Shown piece by piece: positions 44,507 through 55,253 of a DNA stretch of 64,000 nucleotides. The stretch's first letter is position 1. Each line of letters opens with the position of its first letter. The stretch comes from Brasenia schreberi (taxonomy: Eukaryota; Streptophyta; Magnoliopsida; Nymphaeales; Cabombaceae), in NCBI GenBank assembly GCA_036023115.1, contig JAYKKT010000041.1:5940501-6004500 (forward strand), read 5' to 3'. A program made the position numbers and the translations under genes. Below the pieces are notes generated by a model. It was not told the origin of the DNA. It made no database searches and was given only the letters and a program-made list of their open reading frames with translations.

Positions 44507-44972
44507 CTGAAAATAATAAAACGATGTTTTAACAGGTCAGATGAGCCTAATCAAGCCCATGCTGAATTCGAGTGCATATGTTGAGAAAGAGATTAATAAT
44601 ATTGAAATCAAAATAATAAAGAAGAAGAAGCACATTAAGAAATTATTGATCAGTCAAAATCACTAGAAACTTTAAGTTCAAAGTTTCTGGGAAATCAGAA
44701 AAAGTATGCTAAGCTTATGCCCACAAATAAGATTATAAAAGTCCCGAGTTTTGCAAATTCATGAGAAAATCAATACAAATATAACTCTACTTTTCATATA
44801 TTCACTGTGCCCACAAGTAAGAATATAAAGTTATTTGGCTTCAAGTTGCAAGGTGTCTTACACTGTCACACACTAGGACGAATAGTCCCCCGTATATATA
44901 TCAAGTTTCAAGTTTTGGAATTTTTAAGAGAAAAAAGATAAAATAAACACAAAGAGAAGATAGTTTGGTTAC

Positions 44973-45254
44973 CTTTCCAATGGAATCCGGCAACTCGCTT
45001 ATGTGTGTCACTTGCAGGTTCAGTACTTTTAAAGATGTCAAGTCCCAAATGCAAGCAGGCAGCTTTCTTAATCCAGTACGACTCAGGTTGAGCTCTTTGA
45101 GTGATTCCAACTCACCCAATCTCTCTGGCAACTCACATATGCGACTACATTCTTCGAGGTCGAGGGTGTGAAGATTCTTCAACTCGCATATACTGTCGGG
45201 CAAATGCTCGAGTTTCTCACACGAACGCAAGCTGAGACGCGGCAGGTTGATGAG
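44973..45254 (-). CDS. TNL LRR exon 9 (array unit, subtype B)
   Basis: 282 bp, phase 0. LINLPRLSLRSCEKLEHLPD as in exon 6, with RICELPERLGELESLK and LPACIWDLTSLKVLNL. The donor AAAG-GTAACC is the first base variation from GTAGCC in the array. Confidence 0.82.
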
Positions 45255-45322
45255 CTGCAAGTTTTGGAATGTTTAAGAGAAAAAAGATATAAATAAACAC
45301 AAAGAGAAGATAGTTTGGCTAC

Positions 45323-45604
45323 CTTCCCAATGGAATCCGGCAAATCGCTTATGTGTGTCGCTTGCAGGTTGAGTACTTTTAAAGAGGTCAAGTCGCCAAT
45401 GGAAGTAGGCAGCTTTGTTAGTCCAGTACGACTCAGGTTGAGCTCTTTGAGTGATTCCAACTCACCCAACCTCTCTGGCAACTCACATATGCCACTACAA
45501 TCTTCGAGGTCGAGGGTGTGAATATTCTTCAACTCACATATACTGTCGGGCAATTGTTTGAGTGCTCTACACGAACACAAGCTGAGATGCGGCAGGTTGA
45601 TGAG
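45323..45604 (-). CDS. TNL LRR exon 8 (array unit, subtype A)
   Basis: 282 bp, phase 0. Almost identical to exon 7 at its start; the end reads SLKVLNLQATHISDLPDSIG. Intron after it is 68 bp. Confidence 0.82.
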
Positions 45605-45672
45605 CTGCAAGTTTTAGAATTTTTAAGAGAAGAAAGATATAAATAAACACATAGAGAAGATAGTTTGGCTAC

Positions 45673-45954
45673 CTTCCCAATGGAATCCGGCAACTCGCTT
45701 ATGTGTGTCATTACGAGGTTGAGTACTTTTAAAGATGTCAAGTCCCCAATGGAAGTAGGCAGCTTTTTTAGTCCAGTACGACTCAGGTTGAGCTCTTTGA
45801 GTGATTCCAACTCACCCAACCTCTCTGGCAACTCACATATGCCACTGCAATCTTCGAGGTCGAGGGTGTGAATATTCTTCAACTCACATATACTGTCGGG
45901 CAATTGTTTGAGTGCTCTACACGAACACAAGCTGAGATGCGGCAGGTTGATGAG
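45673..45954 (-). CDS. TNL LRR exon 7 (array unit, subtype A)
   Basis: 282 bp, phase 0. LINLPHLSLCSCRALKQLPD, then ICELKNIHTLDLEDCSGICE. The first ~70 residues are identical to exon 8, a sign of recent duplication or gene conversion; the ends differ (SLKVLNLVMTHISELPDS here). Confidence 0.82.
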
Positions 45955-46022
45955 CTGCAAGTTTCAGAATTTTTAAAAGAAGAAAGATATAAATAAACAC
46001 AAAGAGAAGATAGTTTGGCTAC

Positions 46023-46304
46023 CTTCCCAATGGAATCCGGCAACTCGCTTATGTGTGTCATTACGAGGTTGAGTACTTTTAAAGATGTCAAGTCCCGAGT
46101 GGAAGTAGGCAGCTTTCTTAGTCCAGTACGACTCAGGTTGAGCTCTTTGAGTGATTCCAACTCACCCAACCTCTCGGGCAACTCACATATGCCACTACAT
46201 TCTTCGAGGTCGAGGATGTGAAGATTCTTCAACTCACATATACTGTCGGGCAAATGCTCGAGTTTCTCACATGAACGCAAGCTGAGACGCGGCAGATTGA
46301 TGAG
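46023..46304 (-). CDS. TNL LRR exon 6 (array unit, subtype B)
   Basis: 282 bp (94 codons, phase 0 both ends), acceptor CTTGCAG, donor GTAGCC. It reads LINLPRLSLRSCEKLEHLPD, then SICELKNLHILDLEECSGIC, then ELPERLGELESLKELNLS; four LRRs. It is open throughout. Confidence 0.82.
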
Positions 46305-46372
46305 CTGCAAGTTTTGGAATTTTTTGGAGAAGAAAGACATAAATAAACACAATGAGGAGATAGTTTGGCTAC

Positions 46373-46649
46373 CTTCCCAATGGAATCCGGCAACTCTCTT
46401 ATGTGTGTCACTTCCAGGTTGAGTACTTTTAAAGATGTCCCCAATGGAAGTGGGCAGCTTTCTTAGTCCAGAACTACTCAGGTTGAGCTCTTTGAGTGAT
46501 TCCAACTCACCCAACCTCTCGGGCAACTCACATATGCCACTACATTCTTCGAGGTCGAGGGTGTGAAGATTCTTCAACTCACATATACTGTCGGGCAATT
46601 GTTTGAGTGCTCTACACGAACACAAGCTGAGATGCGGCAGGTTGAAGAG
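46373..46649 (-). pseudogene. TNL LRR exon 5 (array unit with 5-bp deletion)
   Basis: 277 bp instead of 282: AAGTC is missing at about 46439, within GDLTSL, so the reading frame changes after LPTSIGD. The period to the next unit is 345 instead of 350 for the same reason. It belongs to subtype A (LFNLPHLSLCSCRALKQLPD). Confidence 0.82.
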
Positions 46650-46717
46650 CTGCAAGTTTTGAAATTTTTAAGAGAAGAAAGATATAAATAAACACAAAGA
46701 GGAGATAGTTTGGCTAC

Positions 46718-46907
46718 CTTCCCAATGGAATCCGACAACTCGCTTATGTGTGTCATTACAAGGTTGAGTACTTTTAAAGATGTCAAGTCCCCAATGGAAG
46801 TAGGCAGCTTTCTTAGTCCAGTACCACTCAGGTTGAGCTCTTTGAGTGATTCCAACTCACCCAACCTCTCTGGCAACTCACAGGTTGAGAAGTGACAGGT
46901 TCGACAT
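46718..46907 (-). pseudogene. TNL LRR exon 4 (20-bp deletion, stop)
   Basis: 190 bp. It starts MSNLSLLNL like exons 3 and 10, but about 20 bp are missing before the ELPERLGELESL part, giving a TGA immediately after the NL and a shifted frame. The rest (LGELESLKELNLSGTGLRKL, then GDLTSLKVLNL) is intact in another frame. It looks like a fusion of an exon-3-type start with an array unit. Confidence 0.7.
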
Positions 46908-47325
46908 CTGAAAATAATAAATCGATGTTTTAGTAGGTCAGATGAGCCTAATCAAGCCCATGCTGAATTCGAATGCGTATGTTGAGAGAGAGATTAATAA
47001 TATTGAAATAAAAATAATCAAGAAGAAGAAGCACATTAAGAAATTATGGATTAGTCAAAATCTAGAAACTTTTAAGTTCAAAGTTTCTGGAAAATCAGAA
47101 AAAAATATGTCAAGCTTATACCCACTAGTAAGATTATACTCTACTTTTTGTATATTCACTGTGCCCACAAGTTAGAATATAAAGTATTTGGCGTCAAGTT
47201 GCAAGGTGTCTTACGTTGTTACACACTGGGACGAATATTCTCTCGTATATATATAAAGTTTCAAGTTTGGAATTTTTAAGAGAAAAAAGATGTAAATAAA
47301 CACAAAGAGGAGATAGTTTCTTTAC

Positions 47326-47466
47326 CTTCACAATGGAATCCGGCAGGTTTATTAGTCCAGTACCACTCAGGTTGAGCTTTTTGAGTGATTCCAACTGACC
47401 CAACCTCTGTGGCAACTCACGTATGCCATGGCAACCAGAGAGGTTGAGAAGTGAGAGGTTCGGTAT
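47326..47466 (-). CDS. TNL LRR exon 3 (half unit)
   Basis: 141 bp (47 codons, phase 0), exactly half of the 94-codon unit. It starts after TTTTCAG with IPNLSLLNLSGCHGIRELPQ and ends NLPDSIVK before GTAAAG. It has two LRRs. Its start matches exon 10 and exon 4, so it is a different exon type from the 282-bp unit. Confidence 0.75.
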
Positions 47467-47830
47467 CTGAAAATAATAAATCGATGTTTCAACAGGTCAG
47501 ATGAGCCTAATCAAGCCCACGAAGAATTCGAGTGCATATGGGGAGAGAGATTAATAATATTGAAATCAAAATAATCAAGGAGAAGAAGCACATTAAGAAA
47601 TTATTTGCCAGTCAAAATCACTAGAAACTTTAAATTCAAAATTTCTGGAAAATCGGAAAAAGTATGCTAAGCTTATTATGCCCACAAGTAAGAATATAAA
47701 GTTATTTGGCATCCAAGTTGCAAGGTTTCTTACGCTGATCCCCCGTATATATATATATCAAGTTGCAAGTTTTGCAATTTTTAAGAGAAAAAAGATATAA
47801 ATAAACAGAAAGAGGAGATAGTTTGGCTAC

Positions 47831-48388
47831 CTTCTCAATGGAATCCGGCAACTCGCTTATGTGCGTCCCTCTCAGGTTGAGTACTAAAGATGTCAAGTCC
47901 CCAATGGAATCGGGAATTCTTTCCAGTCCAGAAATTTGCAGGCCCAACTCTTTCAATGACTTTAACCTTCCAATCTCTTCCGCCAGTCCATTTAGTTGGG
48001 TTTTACTTAGCTTAAGGATAGCGAGTCTGGTCAATTGTGTGGTACAAGTAGGCAGGTTTTTTAGTCCAGTGTCTGCCAGGTTGAGCACTTTGAGCGATTG
48101 CAACAAACCCAACCTCTCCGGCAACTCACATATGCCCCTACATTCTTCGAGGACGAGGGTCTCAAGATTCTTCAACTCACATATACTGTCGGCCAAATGC
48201 TTGAGTGCTCTATTATAACGAATGCTGAGACGGGTCAGATTGATGAGCTGACCAATGGAATCATCGATTGTAGTCAGACTATAGCAGCGATCAAGCACCA
48301 ACTCCTCTAACCTCGGAAAACCACAAAAGTCTGGAATCACAGAGAGTCTCGAACACAAAGAGAGATCGAGAACCTTTAGATTCGGCAT
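47831..48388 (-). CDS. TNL LRR exon 2
   Basis: 558 bp (186 codons, phase 0). It starts after TTTTCAG with MPNLKVLDLSLCSRLSVIPD and ends HISELPDSIEK before GTAGCC. About eight LRRs of 23-24 residues are visible, with LxxLxLxxC and LPxxIGxLxSL forms. One codon is missing in DLTSL-VLNL compared with other units; the frame is kept. Confidence 0.82.
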
Positions 48389-48654
48389 CTGAAAACAATA
48401 CATAAATGTTTTGAAGAGGTCAGATGAGCCCAATGAAGATTCAAGTGGATATCAGCAAACTATTCATTCAAACCGAAAATACTTAACCATCATCATAGGG
48501 ACCTAAATCCAGAAACTGTCATAGATAGACGGCACCCCTGATCGAAAAAAGTGTCGTCCGTTTTGTATAAAAGAAATAATAGTATGGTCTTAGAGAAAAA
48601 AGGTGGAAGAAAGTACTTTAAGTTGAACTGTAATGGTTAACGATAGCTGCTGAC

Positions 48655-48966
48655 CTTGTTGTTTGCTTGTCTCTTGCTTAATTTTGAAGCTTCATGATTC
48701 CATGATATTTTGGAAAACTTGCCCCCCGACAGATCGAGCTCAACAAGTTGTTGAAGATCACTTGTCTCAAATGCTACTGCCTCCGACTTACATCCCCACA
48801 GCTGCAAGACTTTGATCCTCCGTGGGAACCGCAAAACCTCATCTTCAAACTCGACATTTTGTGTACGGAGAAATCTAAGCTTGGACATTTGTGCAAATGC
48901 TGCACCGCTCACCTCCACTGTCCCCCGACAGTCCAGAATGATGACTTGGAGATCATCTCTTGGTTG
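48655..48966 (-). CDS. TNL LRR exon 1
   Basis: 312 bp (104 codons, phase 0 at both ends). It starts after TCTCTTAG with QPRDDLQVIILDCRGTVEVS, then GAAFAQMSKLRFLRTQNVEF, and ends SKRQANNK before GTCAGC. This is the block that follows NB-ARC in TNLs. It is open throughout. A smaller relic of its donor side is at 30765-30960. Confidence 0.8.
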
Positions 48967-49200
48967 CTAAGAGAGCACCGAAACAATATTAGTTCATGAT
49001 GATTAATATCGGATTGTCTAACTGTATGAATGAGCACCCCATGCTGGTTAAACTAGTTTGGATTGTCTAAGCTTGGACATTTATCCGAGTATTTACTTAA
49101 ACTAGTTTAGATTAAAATCGAGTCTCTAATCCTTGGGTCACCACTGACATTTTCCCATAAGCACCCCATGCTGGTTACTTAAATATAGAGAACAAAATTC

Positions 49201-49672
49201 TGTTGGGGCAGCTGATTATTGTCGAAGCCGGCTGTTGTTCGGTTGTGTAGCGGAATCCGACTATCCTCTTCTCATTGCTTCTGTCTCTGGTTTCTCTTGC
49301 TTTTCATGTATTTCCTATAATGTAATGGAATAGTAAAAATGACTTCTACGTTACCCATAGAGAGTTTTCTCATAAGAACGTGAGTACGAATCATTTTTTT
49401 GTATTATGTATATATTTTTTTATACAGTTTTTCTCTATTTATACATCGCTTTTTGTCTTTCGAGTTTTCTTCTCTTTGCTTTCCTTTTTTACATTCATTT
49501 TTTCTTTTATTCAAGAGATTTGTGTGTACTTTTCAAAAACAACAAATCGATTTTAAGAACGTTTGATTTTCGAAATCATACGATCTCATAAAATCTGAAA
49601 AAGAGGCCCTTCTTCCCGCATTTCATGGTCATTGTTAGTAGTGGGGCTGAGAGTGACCATCTACTACTTACA
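49201..49672 (-). repeat. 3' LTR of Copia B
   Basis: On the minus strand it begins TGTAAGTAGTAG after the polypurine CCAAGTGGTAGA, at the place equivalent to the Copia A LTR start. It ends CCCCAACA at 49201, giving 472 bp. TATAAATAGAG lies on the minus strand at about 49444-49434. The flank AATTC (49196-49200) is the predicted target-site copy. Confidence 0.65.
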
Positions 49673-49822
49673 TCTACCACTTGGCCACTGGAGCCAATAT
49701 TTTTGATACATTGGTTTTCCTCCCACTACTTTCGGGTTTACCAAGTTGTATCATTTTTCCTTATTGCAACTAAATTACAACTTACATCCATTATGCAAGT
49801 TTTACCACAACAATGTATTTTT

Positions 49823-50400
49823 CTAGCATAACTCATAACAAAGTGCATTCACCACACTTATATACGAGGCATATCTTAACCCCATATAGGTTACATGTTT
49901 AGTAAACAATTCTTCAGAGACGCCTTTTGTTAAGGAGTCAGCCAACATATCAATAGTTGGTATATAACATATAGTTATTTCATTTCTTTTGAGCATATCA
50001 TGAACATAGTGATATTTAACCATTATATGCTTGGTTCGTGAGTTATTTAATAAGAGTAATTGTTTTACTATTGTCACAATATATAACAACTGACTCATTG
50101 GCTATATCTAGCTTCAAATCGCGTATGAAGTGGCTATATCCAAATGGCACTAGTAGTAGTCATACTGAAAGCAACATACTCAACCTCTTGTGTATGCAAC
50201 GCTACACAACCTTGTTTCTTGCATACCCAAGAAATTGCACCACCTCCAAATAAAAATATTTGTCATGAGGTTGATTTGTTATCATCTTTGCTCCCAGCAA
50301 AGTCAGCATCTGAGTATCCTATCACTTCCAATTCATCTGCTTGAAAATAAAGTTTCAAATCTTTTGTTCCTCTAAGATATCTTAGAATTCTTTTCACATC
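49823..50400 (-). pseudogene. Copia B RNase H
   Basis: The frame 50098-49823 has KHIMVKYHYVHDMLKRNEIT and DMLADSLTKGVSEELFTKHV, the C-terminal end of copia RNase H. Earlier RNase H text up to about 50400 is broken by stops. Confidence 0.82.
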
Positions 50401-50412
50401 TATCCAATGCTA

Positions 50413-51213
50413 CTATCGAGGATTACTTTGACATCTACTTACAAGACCAACAACAAAGTTGATATCAGGTCTTGTGCACAACATAGTATACATTAGGCTG
50501 CCCAAAGCTTGTGCATAAGGAACATTACGTTTATCGTTTCCTTCTCTTAGACAATCAACCTTACTCAATTTAACCCCTTTCGCAATAGATGTAGATGTAA
50601 ACTTGTATTTACCCATTTTAAATTTCTTGAGAATATAATCAATATCTCTCTTTTGACTTAAGCATAAAAGTTTTGATTCTTTATCATAAGAAATCTTTAT
50701 ACCCAAGATATAGGATTTTTCTTCCATATCCTTCATTTTAAACATTGAGTTGAATCATGATTAGGTTTTTACAATCATCTCATTGTCATTCCTAGTCAAT
50801 AATATGTCATCTACATATAAAGATAATATGACAAAGTGGCTCCCACTGTTCCATACAAATACACAATGATCAAGTTCATTAGCCACAAACCCAAATTCAA
50901 CTATCGCATTTTGCAAAGTCAAATACCATTGGCGAGGTGATATTTTCAGACCATATAGGGATTTTCTCAACCTATATACCTTATTTTCTTGGCCTTCAAC
51001 TATATATCCTTTATGCTGGTACATATACATGATTTCATCTAAATCTCCATTTAGAAAAGTAGTCGTCTTTATATTTAACTGATGTAAGTCCAAATCATAA
51101 TATGCAAATATCACCAGGATTATTCTGATGGATGCAAATTTTGCAATAGAGGAATATGTCTCAATGTAATCTATTTTCTCTTTTTGTGAAAAACCCTTTA
51201 CAACCAACATCAC
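50413..51213 (-). pseudogene. Copia B reverse transcriptase
   Basis: Two frames. 51213-50761 carries FSQKEKIDYIETYSSIAKFA, LDLHQLNIKTTTFLNGDLDE, SLYGLKISPRQWYLTLQNAI and LSLYVDDILLTRNDNEMIVK with the YVDD active site. 50745-50413 continues with YILGIKISYDKE and YAQALGSLMYTMLCTRPDIN. A stop separates them. There is one extra Thr codon in KTTTFLNG compared with Copia A. Confidence 0.87.
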
Positions 51214-51866
51214 TTTAAACTTGTGGATTGAACCATCGACCTTATACTTCTTTTTGAGAACTCATTTGCAACATATGACCTTCCTTCCTCTTGTCAAATC
51301 AGCCAACTCCCAAACTTGGTTTTTCTCAATGTATTTGATTTCTTCATCCATGGCTTTTTTCCAATATGATGATTCAGATGAGTCAATAGCCTGTTGATAA
51401 GTTAAGTTATCAGTCAGCTCATCTAAATCTACCTAATGACACTTCCTTCACAATGTAAGTGTGATAATCCTTCAAGTAAGACAGTGTGATCCTAGGCCTT
51501 TTGTGTCTACTTAAAGATTTTGTTTATTAAAAAAGCTCATCAATAGGTTCAAAAGATGATTGATCTAGACCTATTAGATCATCAACATAATTATCATCAT
51601 TTTCAAGAATATCATTCTTAGTCTCTTTTAAGAATTATGCATCCCTGCTTTCTATCAATCCATGGTCCTTATGATAAAACCGATGTTATTTACATCCTTT
51701 AACATATCTAATAAATATGCATCTTAAGGACCTACTATCCAGTTTGTCTCTCAATTGATCAAGGATCTTCACATGAGTAATATATTCCCGCCTCTTGAGA
51801 TGACCTAGGTTTGGTTTTCTTTCAAACTACATCTCATATGGTGTAGATAATAAAACTTTACATGGT
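51214..51866 (-). pseudogene. Copia B integrase C-terminus and linker relic
   Basis: No open frame. The text at 51866-51780 matches the Copia A stretch around YEMWFGRKLNLGHLRR, and 51740-51660 matches CIFIGYPKGSKGYQFYHKDY. The linker down to 51214 follows the Copia A order, with stops. Confidence 0.72.
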
Positions 51867-53095
51867 TGTAGACATGAAAATTCTCATTTCAAAGTTTATG
51901 AAACAAACTTGAAATGAAACTTTCCACCCCTACGCTTGCGCGAGCGTGCCAGCTAGTTCAAAACTAGCAAATGTTTGTAAGACTTCTAAGCGATTGTGTG
52001 CAAGCGGGATCTTTTCACTCACACCTTCTTGAGCCGATGCTCAAGGGTCAGCGTTGAGCGCTTAGGAATTTCATTTTACAGCAAATATGATTCCCTTTTA
52101 CATAAACAAGTGTCTTTGAAAAATTTGTTGAACTTGTGCACTCGGATTCAATACTTGGAAAAACACAAGTTGCTGAAAACAGAGAATTCTGTTTTCAGAG
52201 CTATTTTCTAGGGGAGTTTTCAAGGCGTTACAGACTTTCAAAAATTATCAAAATTTTACCAGACAAAGCTGGTAGTGTGGACAGACTGTAGCCTTTTTCA
52301 AATCTGCATTTGGAGCAGTATTGAATCAGAAACAAATAATCTACTCAGACCACCTCACTGGCTCGGAACAGCTCTGTTTCAGAAATACAGAAACTCAAAG
52401 ATGAGTCTGTATCTCTCTGCTCAGAACTCCGATTTTAATGATTTTGATATGGCTGGAAAGCTATGGATGTTAGCTTTCCAATGCATCAAAAATCAACCAA
52501 TTTGGACTCCTGTGGACAGAGATATGGGACTTTTACCCAACCTCTGTTTCAGGAAATCCGACTGTGCAAACAGTGGTGCAGAAATCTGGTCGTTCTTAAT
52601 ATGCTTTTATTACGTGGCTGAGCGGCCCTAAAATCTTGCCAATTTTATACAGAGTGTCCCAATGTGTGTGGAATCAGTGTGCCAAATTTCAAGACAATCG
52701 GAGTAAGCATCACAAAATCAAAATTACAGAAACAGACATATGCAGAGATGCTGAAATCCGGTTTTCTGTTTTATAAATGTAATGATGCATAACCCACCCG
52801 AAATTAAAATGCAACCACCCTTAAAGCAAATTTGCTGGAATATAAATGAATGGGAAGTACTTTATAGCTTAGACATAGAGGGGGTTAGAAGTATAGAGGG
52901 TATATAGCATATAGGAAGGGAGAAGCCTTAAAGCAAACACTTGGCGTGCATGTGGGTGTATAGTGTTTCATCCACGAAATTGAAATGGCAGCAAAGCTAG
53001 ATTATTACAACTCGGGGGAGATGAAACTCCATTAATACAACCCCATTTAATGAATTGAATGGAAGGGAATGAAACTTAGATTAAGTAAGAAAGGT

Positions 53096-53100
53096 CTTAC
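53096..53100 (-). promoter_or_regulatory. Donor-like site in the Element 3 LTR leader
   Basis: GTAAGA follows ACTCGT on the minus strand at the place equivalent to the GTAAGTG of Elements 1 and 2; the 5' LTR copy is 63280-63276. The consensus match is weaker. With the acceptor-like GTGTAG at 61943-61938, the intron would be about 1.34 kb. Confidence 0.4.
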
Positions 53101-53348
53101 ACGAGTTTTGGATGCGAAGGACCGGATTTCAATGATGAAGCCGGTCTTCCTCTTGATGGCCTTCCTTCTTAACTCCTACAAGCTCTCACCTAGCTTCCCC
53201 TTCACTAGAAAACGTCCCCCCTTTGCTGAAATTTTCTGCACCTAGTCTAGCACACACCACCCAAGGTCTCTCTCTTCTCTCCCTTCTCTCTCTTCTCTCT
53301 CTTCTCCAAGTTATGCAAGTTATGGAACCCACCCCCCCCTCTTGGGCC

Positions 53349-53356
53349 TTTTTATA
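53349..53356 (-). promoter_or_regulatory. TATA box of the Element 3 LTR
   Basis: TATAAAAA within the inverted repeat GGCCTATAAAAAGGCC on the minus strand; the 5' LTR copy is at 63535-63528. The GTAAG site is about 250 nt downstream. Confidence 0.7.
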
Positions 53357-54070
53357 GGCCAAGGGGGGCTGGTTCTAGTGGCTTCTTGTGGGGCGGGTTG
53401 GAGCTTTAGCTTGGTGGATTTGATCCGCTCCAAACCGGCTTCTTGTAGTTCTTCATTGAGTCGATTCGGACCAGCCCGTATGGGCTGGTATAGGTGTCAT
53501 GGCTTGGTGTAGCCCTAGAGCATGCGGTTGGTTTTAAACAACCTTACAATGTGCAACATGTTTTGTTTGGGCTGATTTCTTTAAACTTTCGACCCACTTG
53601 AATTCGCTTCTTTCTTTGATTCGGCTCCCACCTCTTGCTTTTGAGCTACACTTGAAATCTTCTAGAATTGAATGAGCTTGTGACCATGGCCTCGAGTCTT
53701 GGTTCCAAGTTGGCCCCATCGGACAAACTTGGATTTGATCGGTCTTGACCTTCCATTTGGATAAGTTGTTGAATTTGAACTTGATATGCTTCAATCTTCT
53801 CCACTTTTGGGAATCAATCTGATTTAACTTGATCCGTATCTTGATACACTTTATCTTCTTTCCGAGAATCGAGGCCTGGATTGGGTCTCCGCCTGCTTCG
53901 AAACTCATGGGCTATTTGGATTTAAAACCTTTATTTTGAAATAATCTCCCAAAAGGTCTAAACTTTAAAATTTGGGGATTTTGAATTTAAAGGTTCATAA
54001 AGGCTTTAAATTGGCCTTCAAAATTTAGGAGTTTTTGAAAATACTTGAAAAAAAATTTCGGGTGTTTACA

Positions 54071-54085
54071 GATGCCCCTCTTTGG
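54071..54085 (-). promoter_or_regulatory. Polypurine tract of Element 3
   Basis: CCAAAGAGGGGCATC in element orientation, identical to those of Elements 1 and 2, adjacent to the 3' LTR. Confidence 0.82.
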
Positions 54086-55253
54086 CATTAATCCAACTAT
54101 GTTTGGATAATGTCAAAGAAGAAAACACCCTTTTACTCTTCTTTCCGAACCTTTCTCAAGAGCATGGATCATCTGAGTGCCTAACTTTTAAAAATAAGTA
54201 AGAGGGGATTTAGAGCCAAAGGGGACTCAATCTGCTATGACCTTGGTCCTAATATCGATCATGTACTCAATGGTTTCGAAATGCATGCATGGGCATGTAT
54301 GAAGGGTGTGAGTGATATGCACACGATAATTCTTTTAGAGACTCTTAACATGCAAGGATCGAACTTGGGAGGCTTGTGAAGGTTGACTGCCCCAAGTGAT
54401 CGTGGCCCTTATGTGGCTTGATGTTTTCGGGTTTTCACAACTTTCCAAAAGAAAGGGAAAATCCTTTTTAACTTCAATCACAAGGATTTTCAGCTTCTTG
54501 TATTTCCCTTTACTCGGGTCATAATACCTACTACTTGGTAGAGATTTTTATAGGAAAACTAGGAAACATTGCAAAACTCTCCTACTTACACAACAAAGTC
54601 TAATTCTCAAACAAAATAAGATTCAAATGAATAAATCCTATTCCTACTTTAGGATTTTCCTAGATAAAACCTTTCTCCACTAGGATAAGTCATAGGGATA
54701 GGAAAAGAATTACCACGGTCCCTTCTGAAGCGTCCCGTGGTTTAAGGCCAAGAAGAGGAAAATTTGCTCCTTTTAAGCTTTTGGCAAAATTTTTTTTTTT
54801 TTTTTTCTTTTTTTCATAGAGGGCCTCCCTTTTTCTTTTTGGAGGATTTTGCTTTCTCCTCTTTCTTTTCAATCAAAGCACTCTTTTCTGCTTTGCTTTT
54901 CTTTTTCTTTTGAAGATAAAATTTTGGAGGGATATCCTCTTTTCTATTTTGCCAAATTTTCCTTTTTGGGAAGGAGAAGCGAAATGGGGAGAGACTTATC
55001 CCAATGGTTTACTCGATTCATCTAAGAACACCCTATTTTGAAATAGCATATACCATTTGGAAATATTTTGCTGTTTTGAACAAGGCTCGATTTTGTAAGA
55101 TGGGGACTTTTGAAATATAGCCCATAAATTTTGAAAACTCTACCTTTCATAAGATCCTATTTCCCTTGTTTAGGGTCACACGATCCACCTTGATCCTTCT
55201 TCAAGAAGTTCAAAGGAGATCCCATTCAAAATATTTTCAAAAGAGAGTAGTCC
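54086..55253 (-). other. 3' untranslated region of Element 3
   Basis: No gene. It has a poly(T) run at about 54789-54806 and A/G-rich text in element orientation, similar in style to Element 2 at 21100-21260. Confidence 0.7.

Larger units (their letters stand above)
44973..46717 (-). repeat. Tandem 350-bp exon-intron units of the TNL
   Basis: The landmark TAGTTTGG (plus strand, in the intron) occurs at 44961, 45311, 45661, 46011, 46361 and 46706: four steps of exactly 350 and one of 345. Each unit is a 282-bp exon and a 68-bp intron. Because all exons begin and end in phase 0, unit gain or loss keeps the reading frame. Confidence 0.9.
43575..48966 (-). pseudogene. LRR half of a TIR-NBS-LRR resistance gene, tandem LRR exons, disrupted
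   Basis: Ten exon-like blocks on the minus strand encode leucine-rich repeats; in TNLs this part restrains the receptor and contributes to effector recognition. The first exon starts with the usual post-NB-ARC text, and the last ends with ERIAYVSNLTNVLEMELTDC, KRIDIPRFETLKPSHL, a typical TNL C-terminus, and TAA 43577-43575. TIR and NB-ARC exons are not in the window; Copia B and Element 3 lie where they should be. Lesions are a 20-bp deletion in block 4, a 5-bp deletion in block 5, and a 1-bp deletion and TGA in block 10. Splicing around broken exons cannot be excluded for blocks 4 and 5. Confidence 0.82.
49201..51866 (-). mobile_element. Copia B: 3' part of a Ty1/copia element, split by Element 3
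   Basis: On the minus strand the order is integrase end (51866 to about 51400), RT (51213-50761 and 50745-50413), RNase H (50098-49823), polypurine tract and 3' LTR (49672-49201). Its proteins closely resemble Copia A. It begins abruptly at 51866, inside the integrase C-terminal text equivalent to Copia A 37690, where the Element 3 LTR starts. The 5' half should continue beyond the window. It has many stops. Confidence 0.88.
51867..54070 (-). repeat. 3' LTR of Element 3
   Basis: 2204 bp; in element orientation TGTAAACACC to TCTACA. It contains a TATA box (53356-53349), GTAAG (53100-53096), the ATCG-loop hairpin (52045-52028), the second hairpin (51968-51952) and TGGCACGC (51951-51944). The two frames on the other strand (51996-52211 and 52275-52631) are antisense to the element and repeated only because the LTR is. 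Confidence 0.93.

Noticed and set aside
45315..45521. Series of plus-strand frames starting MATFPMESG at 350-bp steps
   Set aside because: They are antisense shadows of the tandem LRR exons.
44973..46717. CRISPR-like regular spacing
   Set aside because: Units are 350 bp, are LRR exons with introns, and the sequence is a plant genome.
49201..49812. Copia B 3' LTR ending at 49812 on the basis of TGTTG...CAACA
   Set aside because: Comparison with Copia A puts the LTR start at 49672, right after CCAAGTGGTAGA; no polypurine tract precedes 49812.
52275..52631. 118-codon frame, found identically at 62454-62810
   Set aside because: It lies in both LTRs of Element 3, antisense to the element, with no known domain; identity only reflects LTR duplication.
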